A DNA stretch of 64,000 nucleotides, from the NCBI GenBank assembly GCA_034359265.1, contig CP136890.1, positions 64,543,501 through 64,607,500 on the forward strand, given 5' to 3'. Position numbers and translations under genes: made by a program. Origin of the DNA: Canna indica. Taxonomy: Eukaryota; Streptophyta; Magnoliopsida; Zingiberales; Cannaceae. Below are positions 11,480 to 24,211 of the stretch, piece after piece; the stretch's first letter is position 1; every line of letters starts with the position of its first letter. Under the pieces are notes generated by a model, which was given only the letters and a program-made list of their open reading frames with translations, ran no database searches and was not told the DNA's origin.

Positions 11480-14476
11480 TTGAAAGATTATGAATGGAGA
11501 AGTATTTCAGAAGAGGATAGTACTGTGTTATGTAAGAGTTTCAGTGAGGATGAGATATGGAAGGCTGTAAATGGCCTAGGAAGGGGTAAAAGTCTAGGAA
11601 AAGATGATTTTATACTTGAGTTTTATTTGAAAAATTGGGAAACTATGGGAAAGAAGATAAAAAAGGAGATGGATAATTTTCATAAGAATGCAGTCCTACG
11701 TGAAGGATGGAATGAAACATTGCTAGTTATGATTCAGAAGAAAGAAAAGACTACTAAATTGGGTGAATTTAGACCTATAGCCTTATGTAGTGTTTTATAC
11801 AAAATACTAGCAAAATGTTTAGCAAATAACATAAGACCATTGTTAGACAAAGTCATCAGTATGGAGCAATCAGCTTTTGTGCCAGGAAGAAGAATCCAAG
11901 ACAACATTCTAATTGTCTCTGACATCATAAATTCATTTTATACTTCAGGGGCAAGGAGACCATATGTGATTATGAAGCTTGACTTACAAAAGGCTTATGA
12001 TAGACTTAAGTGGGAAGCAATATATGAAGTGATGAGGGTGATGAAGTTTCCTGAATCAATGATAAAATGGATAAAACAATGTATTGAAAAGGCAACATTT
12101 TTTTGCAAACTTAATAGAATGACATCAGAAGCTTTCGAAGGGTATAGGGGAGTTAGACAAGGTGACCCTATATCACCTTATCTGTTTATCATAATTGAAG
12201 AAATGTTGAGTGTGATAGTCAAGAAATTTGTTGAATGGGGACTAATAATTCCTTTCAAATTGAAGGATTTGGAATTGAGTCATCTATTATTTGTGGATGA
12301 CTTGATAATTACGATAAAAGGAAATGACAAATCTTTGAAGGGTGTGAAGATGGCTTTGGAGCTATACTGCAAATTATCAGGGCAAAGGCTGAACAAGGAG
12401 AAATCTCATATTTTCTTTCCAAAGAAATGTAAGCGTGAAATAAAACATAAAATATGTCAAATGCTCAACATGGGTGAAGGAATGTTTCCTATGCAATAAC
12501 TAGGTACATTTTTAAGCCTAAAGAAATTAGAGAAGAAGTATCAAGAAAAAGTGTATGAGAAGATAATAAATAGAATGCAAAGTTGGGCAAAAAATTAGGT
12601 CTCACAAGTTGGAAGAGCTACATTAATTAATTCAGTAGTTAATGCTATACCTGTGTACAATTTGTTAACTACAGGGATTGGGGACTGTATAGTGGAAAAA
12701 ATACAGAGCAGGGCAAGCAACTTCTTGTGGGATGGAAGCAAAGAGAAAATTGCAAAATTAATAAGCTGGAAGAAGGTTACTGCAAACAGAAGTTTAGAAT
12801 GTGCAGGAATAAGAGATTTGGTAATTGTGAAGAAATCTATAATGGCAAAGAGGGTTTTGCCACTGCCCAATGCTGAAAACAGTTTGTGGTGTAGATTGTA
12901 TGAAGAGAAATATGGTAGTTTGCATCCATGGAAGAGTTTTAAAGGTAGAAACAGTTCAGAACAGTTTAAAGAAATAAGGAAAACTATGTTGTTGTTGAAA
13001 GAGGGTATGCTGAAGCAGATTGGGAATGGAAGCAACACAGATATCTTGGAAAACCCTTGGATTTCTGATGTACCTTTCAGTCACTGGCCAACATTCATAG
13101 ATGTGAATGAGTTGAGAAAGTATAAAACAGTGAAGGAATTAATTGTAGATGGGCAATGGAGTAGAGAAATAATAGATTGCTGCTTTGAAGAGTGTTCAAG
13201 GAATAAGATACTAATAATAGAAACTGGAAAAGAAGAAAGCAAGGATAAATGGGTGTGGAAAGCAAACAATAAAGGAGTTGTAACTATTAAAGATGCCTAT
13301 TTCCACTTAAAACAAAAAGAATTGATTGAGTGGAATGTGGACTTCAATTGGATGACAATTTGGAAGCTGAAAGTCACTGAGAGGATAAAGTTTTTTTGTT
13401 GGAAATTGATATGGAATAGATTACCTTTGTCTGACTGGTTTTGCAGATTTACTGGTAATGAGATAGAAGACTGTGTAGTTTGTGGAAGTGCAAAAGAAAG
13501 TAGTGAACACATTCTGTTCAAACGTGACTTTGCTAAAAATTACTGGAACTTGGTAGAGAATATGATGGGATTGAAATTTAATAATAGAGAAAACTGGACT
13601 GAGGGAAGATGGTTGAAAGAAACTGATGGTTTTGAAAAAAACTCAGCGAAATGGTTGAATGCTTTCATGGCAAATTCATTATGGATACTATGGAAAAACA
13701 GGAACAACATGAAGTTTGAGAAGGAAAAATGAGGATTGGTTTCAATCTATAACAAAGTGCTTGTAGAAACAATGGAAATGATGAACAGTGGAGATAATAC
13801 TGATTGCAAAGTAAAGAAGAAAGAGAAGGTAAACAAGAGAAGAGGTATTAGTATGAATGGGCTAATCCTGAAGATTGATGCAGCATGGAAAGAAAACAAG
13901 GCAGGATATGGCTTTGCTTGTTTTAGTGAAGGAACTGTGATAATTAAAGGTAAAGGAGTTGGATTGGATGGAAGCTCATTGCAGGCTGAAGGCCAAGCAA
14001 TGTGGTTTGGCCTTGACAATGTAAAAAGGAAAGGATTAAAAGAAATATCAATTTTTTCTGATAATGAAATGCTGATAAAAATATTGACGAAGGAAATTGA
14101 ACCTGCATGGAAAATAGCTCGACTGATTGATAGGATTCTCTGCATAGCGATGGAAGTGAATGTTATAGCATGGAATCATTGCAAGAGAGAGATAAATGAG
14201 GAAGCTCATCAACTAGCTGCGGAGGCCTGGAGTAGACTGAAAGAAGAAGAAGAAGAAGAAGAAGAAGTGATAGAAGAGATATCAGAATGTGTAAGATCTA
14301 ATACAATGCCTTGTAATAGTGTAGTTTCATATCATGTTGAAGAAATTTTTAGGGAATGTAATAATGAGGAATTGAAGTGTTTGAATAAAATTAAACCGGT
14401 AACGGGGGAATATGGTTGTGCTTGGAACATTGGCAAGGAGTGCACGGTTTTGAACCCTTTGCCTTTCTACCCATGA
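11480..14476 (+). pseudogene. LINE reverse transcriptase, zf-RVT and RNase H
   Basis: One reading frame of 999 codons broken only by three stops: TAA at 12497-12499, TAG at 12596-12598 and TGA at 13730-13732. It encodes the polymerase half of ORF2, which copies element RNA at the nicked target. Visible motifs: EFRPIALCSVLYKILAK, SAFVPGRRIQDNILI, LDLQKAYDRLKW, GVRQGDPISPYLF and LLFVDDLI, where the usual Ala of the F/Y-A-D-D catalytic box is Val. The zf-RVT domain follows (IWKLKVTERIKFFCWKLIW ... CVVCGSAKESSEHIL). The RNase H domain (about 13850-14230) keeps Asp in LKIDAAW, Glu in LQAEGQA and Asp in SDNEML. A poly-Glu run (14246-14271) lies after it. In-frame stops make it a pseudogene, but decay is light. 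Confidence 0.88.
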
Positions 14477-14545
14477 CTGAGTATAACATGACTCTCTGAA
14501 CCAGGATGTTTTCCTTTTGAAAAAAAAAATGAATGATCAATTATA

Positions 14546-15602
14546 ATGTCGATTTGAGTCTATTAACCTAAATGATTTCAAATTAAATGATTTCAAATGG
14601 TAAAGTATGCAAAAATAACTATTAACCCTTCTCTATTTATCTGCAATGTGCTTATGAACGAGCAATATGGGTATGGGCAAAATTTGGCAATTAACGTCAA
14701 TTATTGTTGGTAATGGACCTTATGATCTTTTTCAGGGAATTATGGCCCTGAAGGCTATAATCCCAAACATGATCTGTCACCTTACTCTTCTGCTGTGCAT
14801 TTTGGCTCCCCCCTCCACTCACCATCAGTGGAGTCTTGTTACAGAAAAAGGCCACATGCCACTAATTAAGGGCATTTGCTGCAGTAGGACGAAGACCTTT
14901 TATGTGGCCCAGCCATGAACATGGCACAACCTGACCAAATTAGGTAGCTAAAGAAGAAAGACTGCATTTGTGTGGGGATATATGAACTGGTCCCCTTTTC
15001 ATTACTTAATTCTCCTTTGTTTGTATAAAAGCGAAAGAAACAAAATCCATCAAAGATAAAGGATAAAATCCATTTAACAGTAAGGATAAAATCCATTGTT
15101 ATTTTAAAGATATCGGGATTAGATGAGGCGGTTAAGTTTAGCAGTACAAGGAGCGATACAAATAATACCTTAGAAATCTTAGTATCGTAAACAATCAAAA
15201 GCTGAAGTATTCATGGCCATGTAGCATGTGATTAGTGTTTCTATGTAGAGTAGAAAAATAGAAACATGACCAAATGATCAATAAGACTGATGCAGTGATC
15301 TCCTAGGTAGAATAAATAAGGAATTACAGAAACATTTAAAAGCTTATAGTTTCTTTCAGCCATATACAACAGATTTGATTCATCCAAAAAAATGAGGATG
15401 ATTCGTCTAAATCTTTGCCATGGCACACATATGAACAGCTCCTTTTAATTTCTGGCCTATTTTTTACCCTTACGGTTTTTACTGAAAAAAAGCAAGCCAA
15501 TTAACTTACAGATCAGCAAGGCAGGTGATCTTCCACCCCCATACTTGTAATTAAACAGCACCAATTATTTTACCCAATTAAACATCCAGAAGGGCAAACT
15601 AA
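14546..15602. other. Intergenic region and 3' flank of the PUB gene
   Basis: AT-rich DNA without a recognisable gene or repeat end. The part nearest 15603 should hold the 3' UTR and polyadenylation site of the minus-strand PUB gene; I could not place them exactly. Confidence 0.4.
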
Positions 15603-18600
15603 CTATAGAACAGCTGAAGCTGCATTGGTTGACGGGTCTGTGGATGCTTGCATTTGAGCTTGAAAGTGAGCCTCGGCTTGAATTTCAGCTTCCTTCTGCT
15701 GCTCCAGGAACCTGTTCATCCGCTCGAGCAACAGTGCAGCCTTCCTCTTGCCTCGATCAGTGCCGCTCTCTACCATATCAAGCAATGGCACCATCATCCC
15801 TTGCTCCTGCAACTCAGCCAGATGCTGCTGCTGCTGTTCTCCATTGCAGAGGTGCACCAAGACAGCTGCTGCATTTTCCTTGTTCCTGGGGGATTCAAGT
15901 CTTATAACTTTCACCAGTACTGGCAGTGCATCTGCAGTCCTGATTGCTGCCCTTCCCTCAGGATGACTTGAGAGTATTGCCATGACAGCAAGTGCCTCGT
16001 CTAACATAACTCCTTCTGGATCCGTCAAGAGCCCCATTAGTGTTTGGATCACTCCAGCTCTCACAGCCTTTGCCTTGTTGCCCTGGTAAATGCACAGATT
16101 GAAAAGTGCAGTGGCAGCGTCCTTCTTGCCTCTCTGGCTGCCTTCACCTAGCAGCAAAACAAGAGGGGGGATTGCTCCTGACTCACCAATTATGACTTTA
16201 TTTCGGTCCACAACTGAGAGGCTAAAGAGTGTTGCTGCAGAGTTCTCCCGTGCTTCCATGCTGCCCCTCTTAAGGACATGCACTATCCCAGGGACAGCAC
16301 CAGAGACAATTATCCTCCCCTTGTTCTCCTCAAAGATTGAGAGGTTCAAAAGTGTCGTAACAGCATGTTCCTGTATGTGCACATCATGTGTATATAGCAA
16401 ACTCACAAGAATAGGTATGGCACCAGCCTCAGCTATGCACGCCCTGTTGTCAGCATTTCTCTTAGCTAGAAGGCGAAGTTCTCCTGCCGCTGATCGTTGG
16501 TCTGTAAGGTTTGCTGATGACAACTTGCAGATAAGATCCACAACTTTAGCATGTTCACTGGCAGAGCAGGTTGATGGAGGCTTGCTGCTAGTCTGAGCAG
16601 GGCGCTTGGGTGGATCCATGCCATTTTCCTCACACCACTGGGCTATCAGGCTGCGAAGAACAAAATTTGGGGTCAATGATGTGCTGGACAATTTTTGCTG
16701 CGTCTTTGGGCATGTGTCATGCCCTGCCTCCAGCCATTTCTCAATGGACTCCCGTTCATAAGTCTGTAAAATAGAAAATTAATTATAGTAATACTATTGG
16801 AAGTACCATGTGTAAAATCAAATTTTAGAATATTCAGACCTGGCCAGTGGACACAATAACTGGATCTGCCATTAGATCCAGGGATATAGGACAGCGGAAG
16901 TCATCAGGAATTACAAGACTTTTAGTTGTTCCATGGAAATAAAGAACCTTGGCATTAGTTGGAGTACCCATTTCTGGTTTCTGAGTCTGCACAAAGTCCT
17001 TAATCTTTTTTAGCATCATTGACATTTTTTCAATAACCTCTCCAGGATCACCATCACTACTGCCAACCATCTCATGCAAGGCAAGTGATTCTTGTTTGAG
17101 ATCTGATATGGTTGTCAGCTGTAACTTTTCTGCTAATCTTTGTAAGATGGCACAGTCTACTTTAGCATCGGCACCCAAATGGTAAACAGTTGACACGTCA
17201 TCATAAAGTTCAGTGTCAGTAGTAGTGAACTGCTCTTTGGCCCTTTTAAACTGAGAATGAACAAGCTCAACCTGTACAAAAAGGTCAATATGTTAATTAT
17301 GGAACTATAGAAAATTAAAGATAAATGCCCTTCAGATACCACAAAGGGTTCAAAATCAATAATATTCCTGAAGCCAGATCATGCTTCAGAAACATCAATT
17401 ACAGCTACAAGGAAGAGTAACTGGATTGGTGGTTCTACCTGCTCTTTAATTTCATCTGATAGGTCAATCTCATCAAAGGAAATGTCATTTAGAGCTAGTT
17501 CTAGCTGAGATGTGGTGTCTTGGAACCTCTTCATTACTCTGTCTTGCTCCAATACCTAAAAACAGGAAGGTAGAAATGGTGAATCCAGAATGCAATGGTG
17601 ACACCAGTAAGAGTACATGCTTGGAAGTAAAACTGATGAATAGCGGATAGAATTAGCTGTATCCATCAAAACAACCATATGTATAATAAGTAGGTCAATT
17701 GAATGAAAACTTCAGTTTAGGAAGCATAGTCGCTTACTGCATAGTCGCTTACTCTCTGGAACCCTAATACGAATGGCTGGACCTCCACAAATACAAAAAT
17801 TGTCTCATAATATCATAATGTTTGGGACTAGCACAAGTTCTTTATCTGTTGACTGATGTTGAAATGAAATGATTGAACTACCAAGGTATTTTTGTTTTCT
17901 AGCCATTACTTCTGACATGATTATTTTATGATTAATTTTATAATTTATGATTAATTTTATAATTTATGATTAATTTTATTAGACATGATTGAGATAGCGA
18001 TCCCATACTGTCAAGTGTCAAGTTCACCCCAAATAATTCAAGCTAAAAAGGAAAATCCCAGGGAACTGATTTGTCTATTAATTTGTGAACATCTATTTGA
18101 TCAAAATCTTATTGACAAACTAAATGCCACTCAAAAATTTTAATGAAAAATGTCAAAGAAAAGACAATGCCCTTAGTAATACTTTCTTACATATAATTTA
18201 GCATATCACACTTTTCCCTCCAAATCCAATCTTTTGTAGCTATCACCAAAATCGCATTACAATGGAAGTAACCAAAGTACATTTCTCGGGTATAACTACA
18301 AAGGAATATAGATAGCCTAGGAACACCACAAAACTCTGAAATTTGGGCTTTTAAACAAGAATCAAAATCTGGGCTTACATACCTTTGATTGGTCTAAAAG
18401 CTAACGAAAAATATATTGCAGGCTTTGAGCATCTAGAGTAATTCAAATAAGAAAAAAGAAAAATCCGATGAAATTGTTTTTTCTATTAACTTGTGAATAG
18501 CTGTTTGGTTAATCTTATTGAGAAACTAAATGTCACACAACACTATGAAAAAATAGCAGATCGTAATTTTCCTTCTAAACCCAATCTTTTCTAACCAACA

Positions 18601-19192
18601 CTAGATTTAGATTACAGTGCAAAAATCAAATAATTATTCTTTTTATATCAAAACAATGAAGAAAAATAGGTACTTAAAAATAAGAACCAAATTAGAGCTC
18701 GAGCATACAGCTGAATTTTGCAGGATCTTCTGATATGAACTACACAACAAAACAAAAACGAGGAAAGATTTTGCCTCAGAAGAATAACTGACTGTGCGCA
18801 GGTAATTGGAAAGAATAAGAGACCACATTTAACGCATAGGAAAGGAAACAGAACAAGAATATAACAACTAATCCGATGCCGCTACAACATACCAGGAAGA
18901 TCTTGCTCCCTTCGCTCCCCACCCGGAGGAGGTCCTTGGCCGAATCTAGTGCCAGATTGAGCTTCCCGAGAGCTTCGATCACCCGCTGTGGTATCGGATC
19001 CTTACTCTCCTTGAGCTCCTCGAACATGGGCGCGAGCAGCTTGATCCGCCGCGACAGGTTGCAAAATTGCTTCTTATAGGCGTTGCGGTAATCAGTGATG
19101 GCGGCGATCTCCTCTACCGCCTTCTCCAGCCTCTTCAACATCATCTCTGCAGACGCCACCAGCACTGCCGCATCCATCTCTCCCTCCTCCAT
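15603..19192 (-). CDS. PUB13: U-box and ARM-repeat E3 ubiquitin ligase (PUB13-like)
   Basis: Plant U-box E3 ligase that transfers ubiquitin from E2 enzymes to target proteins; relatives (PUB12/13, rice SPL11) control immune receptors, cell death and flowering. Minus-strand CDS: exons 19192-18893, 17555-17439, 17271-16840 and 16763-15603, all phase 0 with GT-AG borders, giving 669 residues (Arabidopsis PUB13 is about 660). An N-terminal UND helical domain (about 1-240) is followed by the U-box (260-333: [20 protein letters not shown], then [31 protein letters not shown]), split by the last intron after STGQ. Armadillo repeats fill about 360-630 ([37 protein letters not shown]). The tail is Gln/Ala-rich. 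The first ATG reads MEEGEMDAA; a second Met six codons on could also serve. No break is visible, so it is probably functional. PUB12 or SPL11 would be equally fair names. Confidence 0.93.
17921..17975. repeat. Short tandem repeat in PUB intron 1
   Basis: About three copies of an 18-base unit TTATGATTAATTTTATAA within the first intron (17556-18892). The rest of this 1.34-kb intron is AT-rich with no gene or element end that I recognise. Confidence 0.75.
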
Positions 19193-19440
19193 TGCTGGTC
19201 TTCCAATCAGCCTACACTACACTGGTCAATTGAGGAAGGCAAGATATAGTGTGATCGAATCACCAAAAAGCGGTGGATTTGCCCCAAATATAGATTAGAG
19301 ATCATAGAAAGAAGTGGCAAAAAGCTGCTTCCTTTTTCCTCTCTCAAATCTCAATGCGAGGAGGAAGAGGGCAGAGAAGAAGAGAGGCGCAGCAGCCAAT
19401 AGTTTGTATTGCTTCAGATCCTCTCCAAATTTGATTGTAA
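19193..19440 (-). promoter_or_regulatory. 5' UTR and core promoter region of PUB gene
   Basis: Upstream of the PUB start on the minus strand. Bases 19340-19395 are a strongly pyrimidine-rich stretch when read on the coding strand (purines GAGGAGGAAGAGGGCAGAG on the plus strand), like the Y patch and CT-rich leader of plant promoters. No clear TATA box. Confidence 0.4.
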
Positions 19441-19828
19441 ATAAAGATGTTAAACTTTAATTCTAGAGTCCAACATTAATCAAATGACGACTTTGCGGTC
19501 CATCTGGAGTTGGCATCGTGCAATGCTTGGATATAATCAGAAGACAGTTTGCCTTTCCTTTTTTAATACATTTATTATTACCTATGGCATAATAGTTTAA
19601 CCCGCACGGCTTGGCTTGGCTAAGAGCCGTCGCTTGAAGATGGAACTTTGCTGAAAATCCAACTAGATTCAGTGTTTATGCCTTGTAGATTAAAGGTTAA
19701 AAATTATTTTTATTAATATTTTATTTTTATTTATTTTTCCTAAATATATCATTTATAAATGAAATAGTTACTATATTTAGAAACAATATATAACATCATA
19801 CTAATATAGCGACTTTCATTGATATAAA

Positions 19829-19913
19829 ATATGGAAGATAAGTTGTCATATTTAATTATATTCTAGAAAACTATGGAAGATAAGTCGTCATATTTAATTA
19901 TATTCTAGAAAAC
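19829..19913. repeat. Tandem duplication, about 43 bp
   Basis: ATGGAAGATAAGTTGTCATA... through ...TATTCTAGAAAAC occurs twice in direct succession with one difference (GTTGTC against GTCGTC). Confidence 0.8.
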
Positions 19914-19936
19914 GAACATCGTGCCACATATTTTCA

Positions 19937-20135
19937 ATTATGCATTTTAGATATGATATTGATATTTTATTAAGTCTTTAATTATGCATTTTGAGATATA
20001 AATTTGTTACTTGTGATCGCACAAATTTGAATTATGCATTTTAGATATGAAATTGATATTTTTATTGAGTCTTTGATTATGCATTTTGAGATATAAATTT
20101 GTTGTTTGTGATACTAATCGTGCGTTTTAGATTTG
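19937..20135. repeat. Tandem duplication, about 105 bp
   Basis: A segment starting AATTATGCATTTTAGATATG, followed by TTGATATTTT...GAGATATAAATTTGTT, occurs twice (from about 19937 and about 20032) with scattered changes. The region 19441-20299 around it is AT-rich with no gene. Confidence 0.7.
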
Positions 20136-20299
20136 AACATATGATATTTATCTTCTTTTTTTTTGGATGTGAATAAGTGAAATATGTGAAGGTTGATTTC
20201 TAGATCTAATATATACTTTGTTGAATGAAATATGGCCGGTAAGATCTGAAAAAAAAAATTAATATAAAAAATTTATTTTTTGGTGCAGCGCACCGAATC

Positions 20300-22467
20300 A
20301 GGAGTTAGTCGAGTCGAGTCGAGTCGAGCCACGGAGTCGCCTCGAGTAGAAGGTATAACTCGGCTTATGAAGTTTGAATTGATTAGATGGATATTTCCTT
20401 ATTAAACATTAGATGTCTTTTTTGAGTCGAGTTCAAATCGTGTATGCGGATCGAATCGGGGCCCGAATCGGACTTGGATCGAGTCGAGTAGAGGCTAAGT
20501 CAGTTAGAGGGGCGTTTATGTCATTGGTGGATGAGGGGATTAAACCCCTCATCATGAGCTGTGTGGCTCATTCTTGAGCTGCACGCCGCCCGAGCAAGAG
20601 AGGGAGGAGGGGAGATCTTGGGTCAGCGCCGGAAACCGTGTCGCCGTCGGAAGGATCGAGGTCGTCAACGTCCACCCTTTCTTCTTCCTTGATCAAGGTG
20701 AGTGGTTATTTTTCGTTGATTTGGGGGAGGCGGGTAGCCGAGCCCCTAGGACGGCTAGGTGTCGAGTTTCTCGCGAGTTTTTCGTCAATTCATGGTACCT
20801 TGACCTTCTTACCGCTGTTTTAATTATTGTTGCATCGGATCTCCGTAGTTTTTGTCGGATTCTTGATATTTTAGGGGTTGCCGAGTCAAGGAAAAGGGGG
20901 AAAGGTCATGCCGAAATTTTTCCCAATTCCCTTGACGGATGTAAACCCCCTTTGAACGATCTTAAACCCATATCGAGTGGATTCATGATTTACTTACTGA
21001 AAGTGACAATTGAAACTCATCCTCTAAAGCCTAGTAGGCTCGGCCAAGCAAAGGGAAAACTCCATGTCCATGTGTTGGCCGAGCAAGGGGTGTGCGGCTT
21101 GATCAAGGTCTTAATTAGGATAGATCGGAAACAAGATATTAGGGTTGGGGTTGGTCCTTCCCTCTTGTTCCTATCCTTGGAGGCTCGGCCGAGCAAGGAT
21201 TGGGGGAGATGGTGATCTCTAGAAGATAAACTTCATGGTTAGGAATACTCAAAATAATAGGGCATGACAAGTTGCCTAGATTGACAATTAGAATCAAGAT
21301 GACATTTAGGTAAGATCTAACTAAGGAAGGCTTCTATGTTGATGCATGTAATTAGTAGAATGGTAGGATACTAACCATCCTTAGACTTTTTCTCTTTAAA
21401 TTCTGAAATGTGGTGATACTTTTACCATGTTAGATAATTTATTTCCTTGTTGAATTTATGGTTTAATGAAGAATTTAAATTCTTTATCATTGAATCATGT
21501 GGCTATGCATAGTAGGTGTTGTGAAGAAATTTCATTATAGTTTATATGTTGTTCGGTATTGTTAATGGGTGCATTTCCAAGTCTATAACATGTAATTTAC
21601 ATTAGCAAAAGGTAGCATATGACGCTAGATGATTTACATAAAAATATAAAGTGTGTGTTTGATATGGAAACTCAAAAGTAGACGAGTTAGGCGTCACACC
21701 TAATAAACATTTTGCGAATAATAGTGTGCGCATGATACGGCCGAAATTAAAAGGTTGAGAACGGGCAAACGCCCGGGACTTTAAATAACGAAACTTTAGG
21801 ACACCATGTTTGTGTGATGTGATTGTGGTGGTCTGCCGAGAAGCATGGGTAGTTGGAATGACTAATGTTTGACTCGGCCGGTGATTGGATCTTGAGATTG
21901 AACCAGTGGGCCCGCTAGGTGTCAGACCCCAGTTGGGTGGGACTAGCTATCCCTACCCTAGTCGGTGTCCGGAGACTAGCAGACCATCCTAGTCGACGGC
22001 CCAGAGTTTGCTTTGATTCACTTATGTGCTATGTGGCCCGAACGGCCAGTATGTTTCTATCTGTATGTGGTAGGGCTGGTTATAGCCGAATCACTAGACC
22101 ATGAGTAGGCCCTAGGGGCCGGGTGCCATGTGGCGCAGTTAGGCTGTTATGGCTGCTTATATGAATGTATGACCTATACAGGACAACCCCTGAGGCCAGT
22201 TGTCATAACAGAAGCAACTTATATCCCTAACTTTATATTTTGCTGCTATATATATATATATATATATATATAATTATTGGGGAATTATGTGGTGGTTCGG
22301 AAAAATCGCTCACTGAGTCCTATGTGGACTCATGGTTTATTTCATTGTTTAGTAAAGCCCGATCAATGAGATGAGGCTTGGAATCATGGTGCAGCTGGAG
22401 GGCATGCGGTGGCGTAGATCTCGTAGCAGCGTCCACTAGTCATAGTCTAGAGGTCCAAGGCAGTTGT
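20300..22467 (+). mobile_element. Ty3/gypsy-like LTR, left part
   Basis: Probable LTR of a Tekay/Del-type gypsy element. It shows the features I associate with such LTRs: a GC-rich transcribed leader with a GT donor (CTTGATCAAG|GTGAGTGG near 20699), a long GC-rich zone (21840-22200: GGGCCGGGTGCCATGTGGCG), and a CACTGAGTCCTATGTGGACTCA stretch (22312-22333). Its end is displaced by element C and resumes at 28589. The left border is not certain; the GAGTC-rich repeat at 20310-20340 may be outside it. The 213-codon open frame at 20574-21215 has no recognisable domain and lies across the presumed splice donor. Identification is by resemblance only. Confidence 0.5.
22246..22272. repeat. (TA)n microsatellite
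   Basis: Uninterrupted TA repeat of about 13 units inside the gypsy-like LTR. Confidence 0.95.
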
Positions 22468-24211
22468 TGTTGGGCGAAATGGCACACTAGAGGGGGGGTG
22501 AATAGTGTGTTAACTAAATCTTTTATCTAATTCTGATTTTAATCGTTTCTTGATTAGTTAGGCAAAGCATGATATTTATAGCAAGCGGAAGCAATAAATA
22601 TGAAGAAATAAACACGAACAAAAATAACAATGCTAACACAGAATTTATAGTGGTTCGGCCTCAATGCCTACTCCACTACCTAAGCACCCCACTTAGGATT
22701 TCCAAACTAAATTTACTAGATTATATCTTGTTTCCCTTACAATGAGGATTTTACACCGAAAAGTCTTTGCTCTCCAACCGAAGTCACTTGCACACCCGGA
22801 AGTATCTCGTCTTCTTACCGAGAGCACTCTCCCACCTCAACCTAAGGGACAACTAGAACTAATCCTAGTAAACTACGTTTACAACGATAGAATTAAGTCT
22901 CAACACAAAGGCAACCACCAACTCAATCAACCTAGAATTCTAGGTTTACAAGAAATCAAAATGCAATGAAATAAACACAAAAATACACAAGTAATGGAGA
23001 AAATAAATAATACAACATATACTTAGCTCCAAAATCAAGTCCTAGTTCCTCTTGATGCCTCAATGATGAATCGTTTAAGGGTTGAAGGCAAGATAAAGGA
23101 TATATTATGGAAACTAGGGATTGTAAAGAGATTGTGGCTCAATCAAGTTTTGGAATTGATCAAGGATGGCCCAATGAAGTGTAAGAGTGATCAAAAGTTA
23201 TTTAAGGAAGGATGGGTTTGGGTATTTATAACCCTGCAACGGAAACAGCGCATCAACGGGCGGAAAACTAGTCGTTTCCGTCATTCAATCACATGTCGGT
23301 CGACCGACCGATCGATCACCCGCGATCGATGCGCCTTCTATGTATTATTCACGCTGTTCGGTCGACCGACGGGTCGATCGAATGAGTCGCGACATCATTG
23401 ATCCCAAATTCGGTCGACCGATGCAGTTAAGCAAGAGGCGTGATTCTGCGATCGTCAATCCGGTCGACCGAAGACCCTACTGCCAATTTTCGGCTTCTGT
23501 CAGTCGACCAAACCTGGGCTGAACAGGGCAGTTTTCTTTGCTTGATTTTTTTACTCGTTTGGGTTCCGTCTTCGCTAAGTCTACTTATATAACATTTATT
23601 AACTTTAAGTAAATAACTCTAAAACATAAATGTTATATAAGGATTACCCCCCACTTGGATTCAATAAAAATATCTAAAAAATCAAAATCATTAAGAATCA
23701 AAATCTAGTTTTTGGGGTCTAGTACAAATTTCCGAAAACGAAAATTTCCTAACTTTTCGAGTCAAGTATAGGTAGCCTAAGGGTTCCAAAAAATCTCTAA
23801 AAATATCTCGTTATCTAGTTTTAACCCAAGGAACAATTACCGTCATTTTTTATGTCAAAAAACTATTTAGGTCATATAGCCCTCCAAGGAGCTCCCTAGG
23901 CTTAGTGAATTCAGGGCGATTTTTGAGTTTTCATATTTTGGGATTCGGGTTTGGATTTAGGGTTCTTATGCATCATAAAAAGGATTTACAATATAAACTA
24001 AGCACCCTAAACCTAAACTCCCCTTCTTGAAGATTCCTGAGCGCCAACAAGCGTCCTTGCCGATTTCTCCGATTTCTTCGATTTTTCCGATCGGGGACGT
24101 CGAGTGCTAACTGACTTGGAACCTAAAAGATTTTCTCAATGAAACATTAGTTCCATGTTTGTTATCATTAAAATCGAGATTAAGACGAAGGTTGAAAATC
24201 TTAAGCCAACA
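22468..24211 (-). repeat. 3' LTR of element C
   Basis: 1744-bp LTR in reverse orientation, starting TGTTGGGCGAAATGGC and ending ...CTTAAGCCAACA (complement of the TGTTGGCTTAAG start). Minus-strand TATA box at 23223-23230, with GGTCGACC/CGATCG-type words at 23295-23515. The purine tract follows as CTCCCCCTTTTT at 24214-24225. Confidence 0.85.

Larger units (their letters stand above)
10648..14527 (+). mobile_element. 5'-truncated LINE (L1-like, with RNase H)
   Basis: Non-LTR retrotransposon of about 3.9 kb flanked by an 18-bp target-site duplication, AATGAATGGTCAATTATA at 10630-10647 and the same with one change at 14528-14545. A short A run at the right end is the remains of the poly(A) tail. 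The insertion starts within the endonuclease coding region, as is usual after incomplete reverse transcription. Domain order: end of AP-like endonuclease, reverse transcriptase, zf-RVT zinc-binding domain, RNase H. Confidence 0.9.

Noticed and set aside
14667..14918. 83-codon open frame in the PUB 3' flank
   Set aside because: No domain, no splice support, and no sign of coding bias.
15629..16596. Plus-strand open frames opposite the PUB gene
   Set aside because: They are the antisense of the armadillo-repeat exon, which has clear family homology and correct splice sites on the minus strand.
20574..21215. 213-codon open frame in the gypsy-like LTR
   Set aside because: No recognisable domain; it runs across a likely splice donor and sits in an LTR leader whose GC content favours chance open frames.
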